Position numbers and translations under genes: made by a program
Assembly: GCF_008935075.1 (NCBI RefSeq)
Contig: NZ_CP044545.1
Span: 1,515,501-1,579,500 of the forward strand
Source: Pradoshia sp. D12
GTDB lineage: Bacteria > Bacillota > Bacilli > Bacillales > Pradoshiaceae
Reading direction: 5' to 3'
DNA: 64,000 bases
The notes under the pieces: model-generated
The model's database searches: none
Seen by the model: the letters and a program-made list of their open reading frames with translations, nothing else
Told to the model about the DNA's origin: nothing
Shown here: piece by piece, positions 26,483 to 35,378 of the stretch
Numbering within the stretch: the first letter of the stretch is position 1
Layout: each line of letters opens with the position of its first letter

Positions 26483-26620
26483 TTAAACTACACATCCCTT
26501 TAGATTTAATAGTTATATGAAATAATGATGGCATTTTTATGCATAAAAATACAAGTAAGTATTTACCTCAAAAAATTATGGTGATATAATTTATTTACTT
26601 TTTTAAAGAGGGTGATTCCC

Positions 26621-27283
26621 ATTAGAATGTTAATTTTAGAAGATGAGCCTGTTGCGAGAAAAGTACTAAGGAAAAGGCTTGAATTACAAGGATATACAGT
26701 AGATGATTTTGACGATCCAGAGGATGCAATTATAGCTTGTGATAAAGTGAAATACGATTTATTAATTTTTGATATTACCATTCATGGTGCAATTATTGAT
26801 GGTTTGGAAGCTGCTTCTATTATAAGGAAAAAACATAATATTCCCTTTGTCCTCGTTACCGGAGCAGATTCGTCAGATGCAAGATTGCGAGGATTACAGG
26901 AAGGTGCGCTTTTGTATTTTACAAAGCCTTTCAGCTACAAAGAACTTGTCCTTAACATAAAAAATATTATGGAAAGTACAGCAGTAAAAAATAATTCGTA
27001 TTATATACATAGAGGATTAAAAATTGAGCCTCTTCGTGGTACGATTACGAAAGAAGATGGCAGTGTTGAAACGCTATCGAAAATTCCAATGCAGGTGTAT
27101 ACGTATTTATTAGAACATAAAAATCAAGTTGTCAGTAAACAAGAATTATGGGAAAAAATATGGACTGAGCATGGGGATATGAGTGATGACATTATTAATA
27201 CAACGATAAATCGGATTAGACGAAAGATAGGTAAGAATAGCATTAATACGATTAAAAATGTTGGATATGAAATCAATGACTAA
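26621..27283 (+). CDS. OmpR-family response regulator
   Basis: A receiver domain (LILEDEP acidic pocket, phosphoacceptor Asp in LLIFDITIHG about residue 51, Thr in LVTGAD, Lys in FTKPFSYKE) is joined to a winged-helix DNA-binding domain ending in INTTINRIRRKIG and IKNVGYEI. It should act on DNA when phosphorylated by the kinase that overlaps its 3' end. The ribosome site AGAGGG is eight bases from ATT 26621, 14 from ATG 26627, and overlaps GTG 26612. ATT is therefore the best-spaced start, ATG the conservative one. Target genes are unknown. B. subtilis orthologue not recognised. Confidence 0.88.
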   Translation: MRMLILEDEPVARKVLRKRLELQGYTVDDFDDPEDAIIACDKVKYDLLIFDITIHGAIIDGLEAASIIRKKHNIPFVLVTGADSSDARLRGLQEGALLYFTKPFSYKELVLNIKNIMESTAVKNNSYYIHRGLKIEPLRGTITKEDGSVETLSKIPMQVYTYLLEHKNQVVSKQELWEKIWTEHGDMSDDIINTTINRIRRKIGKNSINTIKNVGYEIND

Positions 27284-28754
27284 AAATTGGCTTACTGTTA
27301 AACGGTTTACCATTTTATCCAATATTCTCATGTTCTTGATATTTACAGGCATAGTCTTACTGCAAAATATTAATCGGGTAAACGATTATGCAAAACATCG
27401 AATCAATGAAGTATTGCCGAACTTCTATTTGGTTGAAACTCATTTAGCTGAATACGGTTTACAGGAAGACTTTCTAAATGATAAATTCGGTAAGCTACCT
27501 GGTGCTTATGAGTATATGATGATTTTGGATAATGACTCAAGTTATCAAAATATTGCTTATAACCAAACATCAAAGAATATCAATATTTATGAAGGAAAAG
27601 ATAAAAAATATTTACCAATAATTAAGTGGTTATTAGGTCAGAGTCGAGAAGACATCTATGTAAAAGATGGTTTAAGTGATAAAAAAATTAAGGTTGAGTT
27701 TTATGAAGTTAATGGATCTGTAATAGCTGAAATTGAGCATGCCATTCATACGGAAGCATTCAATGGTCAGTTATATACGAAAATAAATCTCTCGGTTCTG
27801 CTTATTGAAGATTTTAAAGAAATACTCATCACGAATGGTTATTTATATTTGATTATATTCATTTTTTTCTTTTTGTTTCAGGCCTTATTATTTGAAACTA
27901 TTTTTAAACCTTTATCGAAGATGACCAATCATTATAAGCTGAAAAACAAGTTTAATATTACACCCCATTTTATGAATGACTATATGTTAAGGGAAATGGA
28001 AGAGTTAAACAATGTTACCAATAGTAGTGTTGAAAAAATGCTCGCTGTAACCGACGAGACGCATGCTTTCCTAGAAGAGATTGTCCATGAGGTTCGGAAT
28101 CCTGCTCATAATATTAAGAATACCATCGAATATTTGGAGGACCTGATTGAAACGGATACCCTTCCTGAGATAAAGGAAGGATTATTTCATATTAAAAATG
28201 AATCTAGTAATATAGATTCATTATTAAAGGGTATTAAACTATCGCATGAACTTTATTATTTAGGAGGAAATCCTCCAGATAGCTGGATAGAACCAAAAAG
28301 CTGTATTGAACCATTAATGGCTGCCTATATGAGGAATTACCCCTCCTACACATTTATTTTTAATGATAATGTAAGTAAAACCACCAAAATCTGGATTGAT
28401 GAGTATTCATTTGAATTAGTCATGCAGAATTTATTGAGCAATGCAGTGAAATATTCTACAAAGGAATCAACCATTTTTGTGGGAATTAGAGAGAATAAGC
28501 TTGATAATACTATTAATATTGACGTAACCAACACTGGCTCATCTATCCATTATTCTAATATCAATAAGATCTTTGATAAGTATGTACGTCTAAGTATGGC
28601 TAAGCAGATAACGTCTGGATCGGGTATTGGGTTATGGATTGTTAAAAGGGTTTCTGAAATTTATGATGTGAATATTGATGTAAATAGTACAAATCAATCA
28701 GCAACCTTTTCGCTGAAGTTCAAGCATATTAAACAGGAAAATATTGAAGAATAG
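27258..28754 (+). CDS. Sensor histidine kinase
   Basis: A kinase of up to 498 residues with two membrane helices (about 17-36 and 195-216) around an extracellular sensor of about 155 residues that resembles no domain I know. There is no obvious HAMP. His277 in EEIVHEVRNP is the phosphorylation site. The N box is MQNLLSNAVKYS, the G1 box is altered (TNTGSSI instead of DNGxGI), and the G2 box GSGIGLWIVK is normal. It overlaps the response regulator by 26 bases, so translation is coupled. ATG 27276 is an alternative start. The signal is unknown. Confidence 0.88.
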   Translation: MLDMKSMTKNWLTVKRFTILSNILMFLIFTGIVLLQNINRVNDYAKHRINEVLPNFYLVETHLAEYGLQEDFLNDKFGKLPGAYEYMMILDNDSSYQNIAYNQTSKNINIYEGKDKKYLPIIKWLLGQSREDIYVKDGLSDKKIKVEFYEVNGSVIAEIEHAIHTEAFNGQLYTKINLSVLLIEDFKEILITNGYLYLIIFIFFFLFQALLFETIFKPLSKMTNHYKLKNKFNITPHFMNDYMLREMEELNNVTNSSVEKMLAVTDETHAFLEEIVHEVRNPAHNIKNTIEYLEDLIETDTLPEIKEGLFHIKNESSNIDSLLKGIKLSHELYYLGGNPPDSWIEPKSCIEPLMAAYMRNYPSYTFIFNDNVSKTTKIWIDEYSFELVMQNLLSNAVKYSTKESTIFVGIRENKLDNTINIDVTNTGSSIHYSNINKIFDKYVRLSMAKQITSGSGIGLWIVKRVSEIYDVNIDVNSTNQSATFSLKFKHIKQENIEE

Positions 28755-28760
28755 CGCAGG

Positions 28761-28803
28761 GAAGAGTGGGGCAACAATTTAATGCATGCCTCACTCTTTT
28801 TTA
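28761..28803 (+). terminator. Terminator of the two-component operon
   Basis: AAGAGTGGGGCA / TGCCTCACTCTT with a 12-base loop and a T run. Confidence 0.82.
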
Positions 28804-28928
28804 CATTACTGAATATTTCTTGGAGAATACGTTTTATTACTTGAAGTTTTAGCTGCTTTAGAGCATTTATCATAGCGGTTAAAATAGAATGTGAATGCTA
28901 TTATGCTGAATGGAAATCGAATTAATAG

Positions 28929-28968
28929 AAAAAAGCGGAATATCCAATCTCGGACCTTCCGCTTTTTT
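28929..28968 (-). terminator. Terminator of the MFS gene
   Basis: AAAAAAGCGGAA / TTCCGCTTTTTT, 16 bases beyond the stop at 28984. Confidence 0.8.
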
Positions 28969-28983
28969 CCTTAATGGTGATCT

Positions 28984-30207
28984 TTAATTTGATTTTGTTT
29001 GCTCTAGCTTTATTAATTTATTGCGCATCTCTAAAGAATCCTTTTTTCCATGCATAAAATAATAGACTACGATTAATGCCAATACGAGAATCGACATGAT
29101 TAGATAGAGATTTCGATAGCCTGTGAAAGGAATAATCATTCCAAGTACATATGGGCCAATTCCGAAGCCTACATCCAAAAAGATAAAAAAGGTTGCTGTT
29201 GCTAAACCGATTCGGTGAGGAGGAGTCACTTTTACGGCAATAGCCTGAGTTGTAGATTGGATATTCCCAAAACCGAGTCCAATAATTGCGCCGGCTAAAA
29301 GCAAAATAAATCCGTTATTAGCATAGCTTAATAGAAGAAGTCCAAGGGCAAATACAAGTAAGCAGGGGTACATAATAATATTAGATCCTTTTAAGTCTAA
29401 CAAGCGGCCAGTAAAAGGTCTTGACACTAAAACCGCTGCTGCATAAACGACAAAAAAGAAACTTGCTGCTTCAACTAATTGAATCTCTTCTGAATAGAAA
29501 GTAATAAATGATAAGACGCTTGAATAGCATAGGGCTCCCAGCATCATAACGATAGCAATGGGGATAGCCTTTGGTTCAATAAAACTGGAAAGCTTAACTC
29601 TATTGTTTTCTGATTCAACAGAAGTGTGAGATTGTTCATTTTGTATTTTTAATAGAAAGGCAGTTAAAAAGCTAACAGCTCCCAATGCTATACAAAAGCT
29701 GAAAATGACTTCAAATGTTGTATGCTGTTTTAAATAAATACCTAAAAAAGGACCAATCGCAGTAGCAAGAGTGGCACTAAGGCTAAAATATCCAACGCCT
29801 TCACCACGTCGTTCTGCTGGTATGATTTGCGCTACAATGGTACCGGTAGCCGTACTTGCAATTCCTAATCCGATTCCATGTAATAAGCGGTTAACCATCA
29901 AAAAAGACAAGCTATTAATCCCAAAATATAAAATAGTTGTTAATGTAAAAACGATAAGTCCGAATAATAATATTCTTTTTCTGCCGTATTTATCGATAAT
30001 TCTACCTGTCAGAAGTCGGCCAATAAGTGCTCCAATAATAAAAATTCCGGTAACCAGTCCTGCTTCACTCGTTGAAGCACTAAATTGTTCAACAGCATAG
30101 ACCGAAATTGACACCATTAATAAATAAAAAACAAGTGTTAATAAAAAATTAATGGTGGATACAATGATAAAATCTTTTGTCCATAATTTTGCTCGTTCCG
30201 TTTGCAT
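28984..30207 (-). CDS. MFS transporter (YwoG-like)
   Basis: A twelve-helix major facilitator of about 407 residues. The family signature GRLLTGRIIDKYGRKR lies between helices 2 and 3, and VNRLLHGIGLGIASTATG in helix 4 resembles drug:proton antiporters. The substrate is unknown. ATG 30207 is chosen because AAGGAG lies six bases upstream. The frame is open to an ATG at 30225 inside the regulator gene. The upstream MarR gene ends ten bases before, as in ywoH-ywoG of Bacillus subtilis, so the pair probably forms a self-regulated efflux unit. Confidence 0.85.
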   Translation of the reverse strand: MQTERAKLWTKDFIIVSTINFLLTLVFYLLMVSISVYAVEQFSASTSEAGLVTGIFIIGALIGRLLTGRIIDKYGRKRILLFGLIVFTLTTILYFGINSLSFLMVNRLLHGIGLGIASTATGTIVAQIIPAERRGEGVGYFSLSATLATAIGPFLGIYLKQHTTFEVIFSFCIALGAVSFLTAFLLKIQNEQSHTSVESENNRVKLSSFIEPKAIPIAIVMMLGALCYSSVLSFITFYSEEIQLVEAASFFFVVYAAAVLVSRPFTGRLLDLKGSNIIMYPCLLVFALGLLLLSYANNGFILLLAGAIIGLGFGNIQSTTQAIAVKVTPPHRIGLATATFFIFLDVGFGIGPYVLGMIIPFTGYRNLYLIMSILVLALIVVYYFMHGKKDSLEMRNKLIKLEQTKSN

Positions 30208-30217
30208 AGTTATCTCC

Positions 30218-30637
30218 TTACTCATTAAAATTTTGCTTAATCCTTTCTAGGATATTTAGGAATTGTTCTTGTTCATCTGTCGTAATACCTATTAACTTTC
30301 CAATCTGAAATTCATCAATCTCACTTCTTACAACTTTATATTGTTTCTCTCCTTTAGCAGTCAGTTGAATATTTTTCTTCCTTTTATCTGAGCTTGAAAA
30401 TGACTGAATATACCCTTGCTGCTCGAGGCTGTTGACTGTGCGGGTTATCGCTGGCTTTTCGATACTTTGATATTTAGATATCTCAACAAGGGTATGTGGC
30501 CCATAATTAAAAAGGATATACATAATTGTCCATTGTGGTCTGTTCAAAGCATATCTACCTAGAATTTCATTTAACTGGTCAATATAAGGTTTATGCACCA
30601 TAGACAACTCGTGAAATAACTGTTGATATCTTTCCAT
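30218..30637 (-). CDS. MarR-family regulator (YwoH-like)
   Basis: A 139-residue winged-helix regulator: HTLVEISKYQSIEKPAITRTVNSLEQQGYI is the DNA-binding helix pair and the wing follows as SSSDKRKKNIQLT. It precedes the MFS gene with tight spacing and likely represses that operon until an inducer binds. GGAGGTAAA precedes ATG 30637. The intergenic sequence to azoR (30638-30817) has AGTTACTTTAGTTAACTAA, which may include its operator. Confidence 0.85.
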   Translation of the reverse strand: MERYQQLFHELSMVHKPYIDQLNEILGRYALNRPQWTIMYILFNYGPHTLVEISKYQSIEKPAITRTVNSLEQQGYIQSFSSSDKRKKNIQLTAKGEKQYKVVRSEIDEFQIGKLIGITTDEQEQFLNILERIKQNFNE

Positions 30638-30649
30638 TTTACCTCCTTA

Positions 30650-30672
30650 TAAATTAGTTACTTTAGTTAACT
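30650..30672. promoter_or_regulatory. Possible MarR operator
   Basis: The stretch TTAGTTACTTTAGTTAACTAA contains overlapping TTAGTTA and TTAACTAA half sites, as common in MarR-family operators, right upstream of the MarR gene. Assigned by pattern and position only. Confidence 0.35.
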
Positions 30673-30817
30673 AATCCAATTTTTTTATTATGGCAGAGAA
30701 GAGGAGAAGATGTCCAGTCTTTTTATAATGGTAAAAGATAGGCATATTATTTTGCTTTGAATTCAAACTATATTAAAATAAATTTACAAATCATATATCG
30801 TACATGGAGGTATACAT

Positions 30818-31438
30818 ATGACTAAAATTTTATTTGTTAAAGTAAACGATCGACCGGCAGACCAAGCTGTTTCTGTTCAAATGTACAATGCATTTTTACA
30901 TGCATATAAAGAAGCAAATCCAACTGATCAAATTACAGAGCTGGATTTATTCCAAGTAGAACTCCCTTACTATGGAAATGCGGCGATTACCGCTCTTTAT
31001 AAAAACAATCAAGGAATCGAATTAACAGAAGAAGAAACTAAATATGTTAATTTAGCAAATCAATATATCGATCAATTCTTATCCATGGATAAAATTGTTT
31101 TTGCCTTCCCTCTTTGGAATTCAACTGTTCCTGCGCCATTAATTACGTATATTTCGTATTTGGCTCAAGCCGGAAAAATGTTTAAGTATACTGCTGAAGG
31201 TCCGATAGGATATGCAGCTGATAAAAAGGTAGCACTATTGTCTGCAAGAGGTTCTGATTACTCAGCTATACCAGGAGCGGAAATGGCAGTTAATTTAGTT
31301 AAATCTGCTATTAGCCTTTGGGGAATTACTAACCCAGAAGTTATGGTTATTGAAGGACATAATCAATACCCAGACCGTACGGTTGAAATTGTTGCAGAAG
31401 GGCTTGAGAAAACAGCTAAACTTGCTGCCCGCTTCTAA
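30818..31438 (+). CDS. azoR: FMN-dependent NADH-azoreductase
   Basis: A 206-residue flavodoxin-like oxidoreductase. The start KILFVKVNDRP, the FMN-binding FAFPLWNSTVPAPLITYISY (about 94-113) and the LLSARGSDYS loop (about 138-147) are those of AzoR. These enzymes reduce quinones and azo dyes by two electrons with NADH and protect from electrophile stress. A strong GGAGGTATACAT ribosome site precedes ATG 30818. It diverges from a MarR gene, which could also control it. Confidence 0.92.
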   Translation: MTKILFVKVNDRPADQAVSVQMYNAFLHAYKEANPTDQITELDLFQVELPYYGNAAITALYKNNQGIELTEEETKYVNLANQYIDQFLSMDKIVFAFPLWNSTVPAPLITYISYLAQAGKMFKYTAEGPIGYAADKKVALLSARGSDYSAIPGAEMAVNLVKSAISLWGITNPEVMVIEGHNQYPDRTVEIVAEGLEKTAKLAARF

Positions 31439-31491
31439 TTAAGAAACATCAATACTATATCGTTGGATTTACCATTAATATAGAAAACAAT

Positions 31492-31536
31492 AAAAACAGT
31501 GGGATTCGATTAAGAATTCCCACTGTTTTTATATAT
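31492..31536. terminator. Bidirectional terminator between azoR and the EamA gene
   Basis: AAAAACAGTGGGA / TCCCACTGTTTTT stem with a 12-base loop between convergent genes. Confidence 0.85.
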
Positions 31537-31560
31537 AAAGGACGATAAATGACGCGTTTG

Positions 31561-32421
31561 TTAAAAAATAAGCAGAATAGTACCAATTGTAATCGCAATA
31601 CCACCAATAATCGTATTTTTATTAGGTTTTTCTTTTAAAATAATAAAGCTTAACACCATTGTAATGACTACGCTGAATTTATCGATGGGAGCTACGATAG
31701 ACACCTTTCCGATTTGAATGGCAGCAAAGTAGCACAACCAAGATAAGCCAGTTGCGATACCCGATAGGATTAAAAAGACATAGGACCTATTAGAGATCGT
31801 TTTAAGATCTTTTTGCGTTCTTTGGAAAAATACAATGCTCCAGGCAAAAATTAAGATCACTACAGTACGAATGAAGGTGGCGACATTTGAATCGACATCC
31901 TCGATACCGATTTTCGCCAATATACTGGTTAGTGCTGCAAAAACGGCTGATAAGACAGCCAGGAAAATATACGACTGAAGATAGCCTTCTTTCTTCTTTT
32001 TTTCTCTCTTACCGATAAGAATAAAAGTACCAATCGTAATAACGACCCCTCCTGCAATCACTAACGGAGTCAACGGTTCCTGAAGGATGATAAAGGATAA
32101 AATAATTGTAATTATGACGCTTGATTTATCAATAGGAACTACTTTTGATACATCACCAATTTGTATGGCCTTAAAAAAACATAGCCACGATAGGCCAGTG
32201 GTTATACCTGATAAGATAATGAAAATCCATGCCTTAGGATGGATAGTATACAGCTCATCCCATTGCCCGGTTATTCGAACAACGGCATAAGCCATAATTA
32301 GGACTACAAACGTTCGAATCGCAGTGGCCAAATTTGAATTCACATTATTAATCCCGATTTTTGCTAATATTGACGTTAATGCTGCAAATAAAGCAGCCAG
32401 TAAAGCTAACAGTATGCTCAT
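31561..32421 (-). CDS. EamA/DMT transporter built from two near-identical halves
   Basis: A 286-residue protein of ten predicted helices in two EamA units. Each half repeats FAALTSILAKIGI, a VATxIRTxVxLI segment, SGIxTGLSWLCxF, AIQIG and a PIDKxSVxITxxLSFIIL stretch with most residues identical. A charged linker (KREKKKKEG) separates them. DMT proteins arose by duplication, but here the halves are much more alike than usual, suggesting recent fusion of a single-unit COG2510 gene. The substrate is unknown. GAGGATTTTC precedes ATG 32421. Confidence 0.87.
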   Translation of the reverse strand: MSILLALLAALFAALTSILAKIGINNVNSNLATAIRTFVVLIMAYAVVRITGQWDELYTIHPKAWIFIILSGITTGLSWLCFFKAIQIGDVSKVVPIDKSSVIITIILSFIILQEPLTPLVIAGGVVITIGTFILIGKREKKKKEGYLQSYIFLAVLSAVFAALTSILAKIGIEDVDSNVATFIRTVVILIFAWSIVFFQRTQKDLKTISNRSYVFLILSGIATGLSWLCYFAAIQIGKVSIVAPIDKFSVVITMVLSFIILKEKPNKNTIIGGIAITIGTILLIF

Positions 32422-32565
32422 GAAAATCCTCGCTTATTTATGTACTTAGAATCGGTTTGTTCCTCTGGTTTTTTCTAACTTTAACTATAACTCAATTCCA
32501 TTTAAAAAGGTATTTGGTTTCATATAAGTTTAAATACTTGATTCTTGAGTTGTATTTACATGAAG

Positions 32566-32625
32566 AAAAAATACACTCCTTATGTCACATAGATTATCTA
32601 CCCGGCATAAAAAGTGTATTTTAGT
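32566..32625 (-). terminator. Probable terminator of yhfW
   Basis: AAAATACACT / AGTGTATTTTTT arms with a long loop on the minus strand, about 50 bases after the yhfW stop. Confidence 0.5.
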
Positions 32626-32677
32626 TTTAGGATTCAAAGGATATATAGTAGGGATATGGGAATCTCATTTCAAGCTG

Positions 32678-34210
32678 TTAATTCAAACGTTCCAACGGTT
32701 TAACTGCTGGGCCTTCGATGACTTCCCCGTTAGGTGCAAAGCGGGATCCATGACATGGGCAATCCCAGGAACGTTCTCCATTATTCCATTTCACTTCACA
32801 CCCCATATGGGTACAGGTAGTATCTACTACACAAACGTTACCTGTATGGTCGCGATAGGCACCGGCTCTTTTACCATTAAAGGTAACGATACTGCCTTCA
32901 TCGGGTTTAAGTTCATCTGGACTGATATCTTTATCAGCAAGTTTTCCTTTAATTAATTCTTTTGCTACATTTATATTTTCTTTTATGAATTTACCGGCAG
33001 ATTGTATATGTGTTTCTGAACGAGTGGGGGTAAACAGATCAAAATATGGATTTTCTTTTCCACGTACTAAATCACTTAAAATTAGAGCAGCGACAGCTCC
33101 GTTCGACATTCCCCATTTCCCAAAACCAGTTGCAACAAAAATATGATCCTTCATAGAAGAATATGGACCAATATAAGGGACATAATCCAATGTTTCTAAA
33201 TCCTGTGCTGACCATCTGTATGGAAGGTCATTAACTGTGTAATACTTTTCGGCAAAATCCTTTAGTGCTTCATAATGCTTAAATGGATTTTCGCTTTGAC
33301 CGGTTTTATGACTTTCTCCTCCAAATAATACCAGGGTTTTATCCCCGTCTTTTGTATGGCGGATTGAGCGGGTAGGCTGCTCGGCGCTAATGTACATTCC
33401 ATCTGGTAGGTCTTCCTTGATTTCAGCGGCAACAATGTAAGAGCGTTTCGGGCTCAGGCGAGAGAAGTACAGTCCCTGCATATCATAGAATGGATAGTGG
33501 GAAGCAATCACAACTTTATTGCAATAAATGGTATGTCCATTCTTCACTTTAACTTGAACAGGTCCTTTATCGTCATCTTCAATAGCTTCTACTGGCGATT
33601 GTTCAAATACTTGTCCGCCTTTTTTTATAATCAGGTTTAAAATATGGCCTAAGTATTTAACTGGATGAAATTGTGCTTGATTAGGCATAATAATGGCATT
33701 TTTGATTGGATAAGGCAAAGGCAGGTGTTCGACAAGTTTACCTGGAATGCCCAGTTTTTGATAAGATTCGAACTCTGACTTGATTTTCTTTTCAAATTTT
33801 TCAGTCTCTGCGTAAAGGATGGCTTCCTGTTCTTCATAATCACAATCGATCTCTTCTTCTTTGTAGAGAGAATGGATAAATTCAAGGCCATCCATATTTG
33901 CCTGATAGTATAGTTTCGCTTTTTCTTCACCTACCGAATTAATTAATTTGTCATAAATTAATCCATGCTGGGCGGTTATTTTTGCTGTTGTATGGCCTGT
34001 TGTCCCATTCATCACTTCGCTTGCCTCAACTAATGCAACCTTTACTCCTTTGCTGACCAATTGATAAGCCGTTAAAATACCGACTATTCCAGCTCCAACT
34101 ATAACAACATCTGTTTCTAAATCATTTTGTAGCTTATTAAATTTCAGTTCTTCTTGATTCTGCATGAACTTCGTCCAATATGAACTCGATTGATTAGGTA
34201 ATTGATTCAT
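32678..34210 (-). CDS. yhfW: FAD oxidoreductase with C-terminal Rieske domain, YhfW
   Basis: A 510-residue two-domain enzyme. The N-terminal FAD-binding DAO fold begins with VVIVGAGIVGILTAYQL (about 35-51) and GHTTAKITAQHG. The C-terminal Rieske [2Fe-2S] site is CTHMGC...CPCHGSRF (about 465-490), with both Cys-His pairs intact. Length and order match Bacillus subtilis YhfW. The substrate is not known; such proteins oxidise amines with electrons leaving through the Rieske centre. There is no signal peptide. GGAGGGG precedes ATG 34210. Divergent from the DUF2243 gene. Confidence 0.92.
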   Translation of the reverse strand: MNQLPNQSSSYWTKFMQNQEELKFNKLQNDLETDVVIVGAGIVGILTAYQLVSKGVKVALVEASEVMNGTTGHTTAKITAQHGLIYDKLINSVGEEKAKLYYQANMDGLEFIHSLYKEEEIDCDYEEQEAILYAETEKFEKKIKSEFESYQKLGIPGKLVEHLPLPYPIKNAIIMPNQAQFHPVKYLGHILNLIIKKGGQVFEQSPVEAIEDDDKGPVQVKVKNGHTIYCNKVVIASHYPFYDMQGLYFSRLSPKRSYIVAAEIKEDLPDGMYISAEQPTRSIRHTKDGDKTLVLFGGESHKTGQSENPFKHYEALKDFAEKYYTVNDLPYRWSAQDLETLDYVPYIGPYSSMKDHIFVATGFGKWGMSNGAVAALILSDLVRGKENPYFDLFTPTRSETHIQSAGKFIKENINVAKELIKGKLADKDISPDELKPDEGSIVTFNGKRAGAYRDHTGNVCVVDTTCTHMGCEVKWNNGERSWDCPCHGSRFAPNGEVIEGPAVKPLERLN

Positions 34211-34352
34211 TTTAACCCCTCCGGTTTTTCCAATATAGTATATAGTTACCCATGTTTTGTTAAAAAAATCAGCTAATTATGATAAACGGATTGTTTATAA
34301 TGAAGACCGATTGGATATTAAGTAAAAAAATGGGGGCTGGAGGGGAATTCGA

Positions 34353-34826
34353 TTGAGGAGTCAAACTAAAAAGAAATTATTAGTAATAGGAAGCTTTCTG
34401 TTGGGATTCGGCTTTATGGGTGCTATGGATGGGATTATTTTTCATCAGCTTTTACAATGGCATAGTGTCGTGATGGAAACGAGTCGCTCAGGTCAAATCA
34501 TGAGTGATGGGATTTTTCATTTTGCGGTGACGATTGCTTTGGTGGCAGGGGGCTTTATTTTATGGCTTGCTGGTAACCCATCAGACCAAAAGCAGGGTGT
34601 CAAACAGATTATTAGTTGGTTTTTAATTGGCTCAGGTTTATTCAATATGTTGGAAGGGATTGTTAATCATCATATCCTGCAGATTCATAGGGTAAAACCA
34701 GGTGATCCCAATGCTTTATTCTATGATATAGCGTTTCTGATAGTTGGAGCTATTTTATTTTTGATTGGTTTGTATTTGAAAAATAGTGCGTCCAGGCATA
34801 AGGGTGGCGAAGAGATTCATGTATAG
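34353..34826 (+). CDS. DUF2243 membrane protein
   Basis: A 157-residue, four-helix membrane protein with the DUF2243 hallmarks: GFMGAMDGIIFHQLLQWH (about 20-37), SDGIFHF (about 51-57), and LEGIVNHHILQIHRVKPGDPN (about 92-112). The repeated His residues at helix ends suggest metal or haem binding, but the family's function is unknown. It begins at TTG 34353 after GGAGGGG. Its stop overlaps the ATG of the next gene (ATGTATAG), so the two are translationally coupled and probably work together. Confidence 0.85.
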   Translation: MRSQTKKKLLVIGSFLLGFGFMGAMDGIIFHQLLQWHSVVMETSRSGQIMSDGIFHFAVTIALVAGGFILWLAGNPSDQKQGVKQIISWFLIGSGLFNMLEGIVNHHILQIHRVKPGDPNALFYDIAFLIVGAILFLIGLYLKNSASRHKGGEEIHV

Positions 34827-35277
34827 AATACTTAGCTTTATTGTTATCGCTGGGTTTGTATCCATCATGCTATATTTTCATCAACAAAGCAGCCATTTCA
34901 GCAATGATGCTCATGCTGGGCATACGGGACAACATGATGGATTAGAAATAAGCAATATAAGTGAAGTGAAAATTCCGGAAATTAATGGATGGATCAAGCA
35001 GGATCAAACAGGGTGTTGGATGCTGAAAATCAACACAAAAAACTTTTCGTTTAAACCAGAAAAGCTGGGTTCGAATGAGCAACGAATTAATGAAGGTCAT
35101 GCCCATCTATATATGAATGGAGATAAAAAGAATAGAATTTATGGTCAATATTATGATTTAGGCACACTCAAACCAGGGGTGTACAAGGTGAAGGTTACGT
35201 TAAATACGAATAATCATAAAGCACTAATGTATAACGGTAAGGAGATTGCCTATCACTATAAACTTAAGGTGAAATAG
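34819..35277 (+). CDS. Exported His-rich protein coupled to DUF2243
   Basis: A 152-residue product from ATG 34819 with an N-terminal signal or anchor (ILSFIVIAGFVSIMLYF), then a His-rich stretch NDAHAGHTGQHDG and a beta-rich domain containing INEGHAHLYMNGDK and LKPGVYKVKVTLNTNNH. The GHAHLY-NGxK motif resembles DUF4399-like and copper-handling extracellular domains. Outward-facing metal binding is an inference. An upstream GTG (34786) is in frame but within the preceding gene. It forms an operon with the DUF2243 gene. Confidence 0.72.
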   Translation: MYRILSFIVIAGFVSIMLYFHQQSSHFSNDAHAGHTGQHDGLEISNISEVKIPEINGWIKQDQTGCWMLKINTKNFSFKPEKLGSNEQRINEGHAHLYMNGDKKNRIYGQYYDLGTLKPGVYKVKVTLNTNNHKALMYNGKEIAYHYKLKVK

Positions 35278-35378
35278 ATTACAAACAGTCATCTGACAAT
35301 TCAGAAGATATACCTATATGGTAATTTGGAATTAAATGGTATGATTATTCATATAAATGATTATCGATGGAGGATGAA

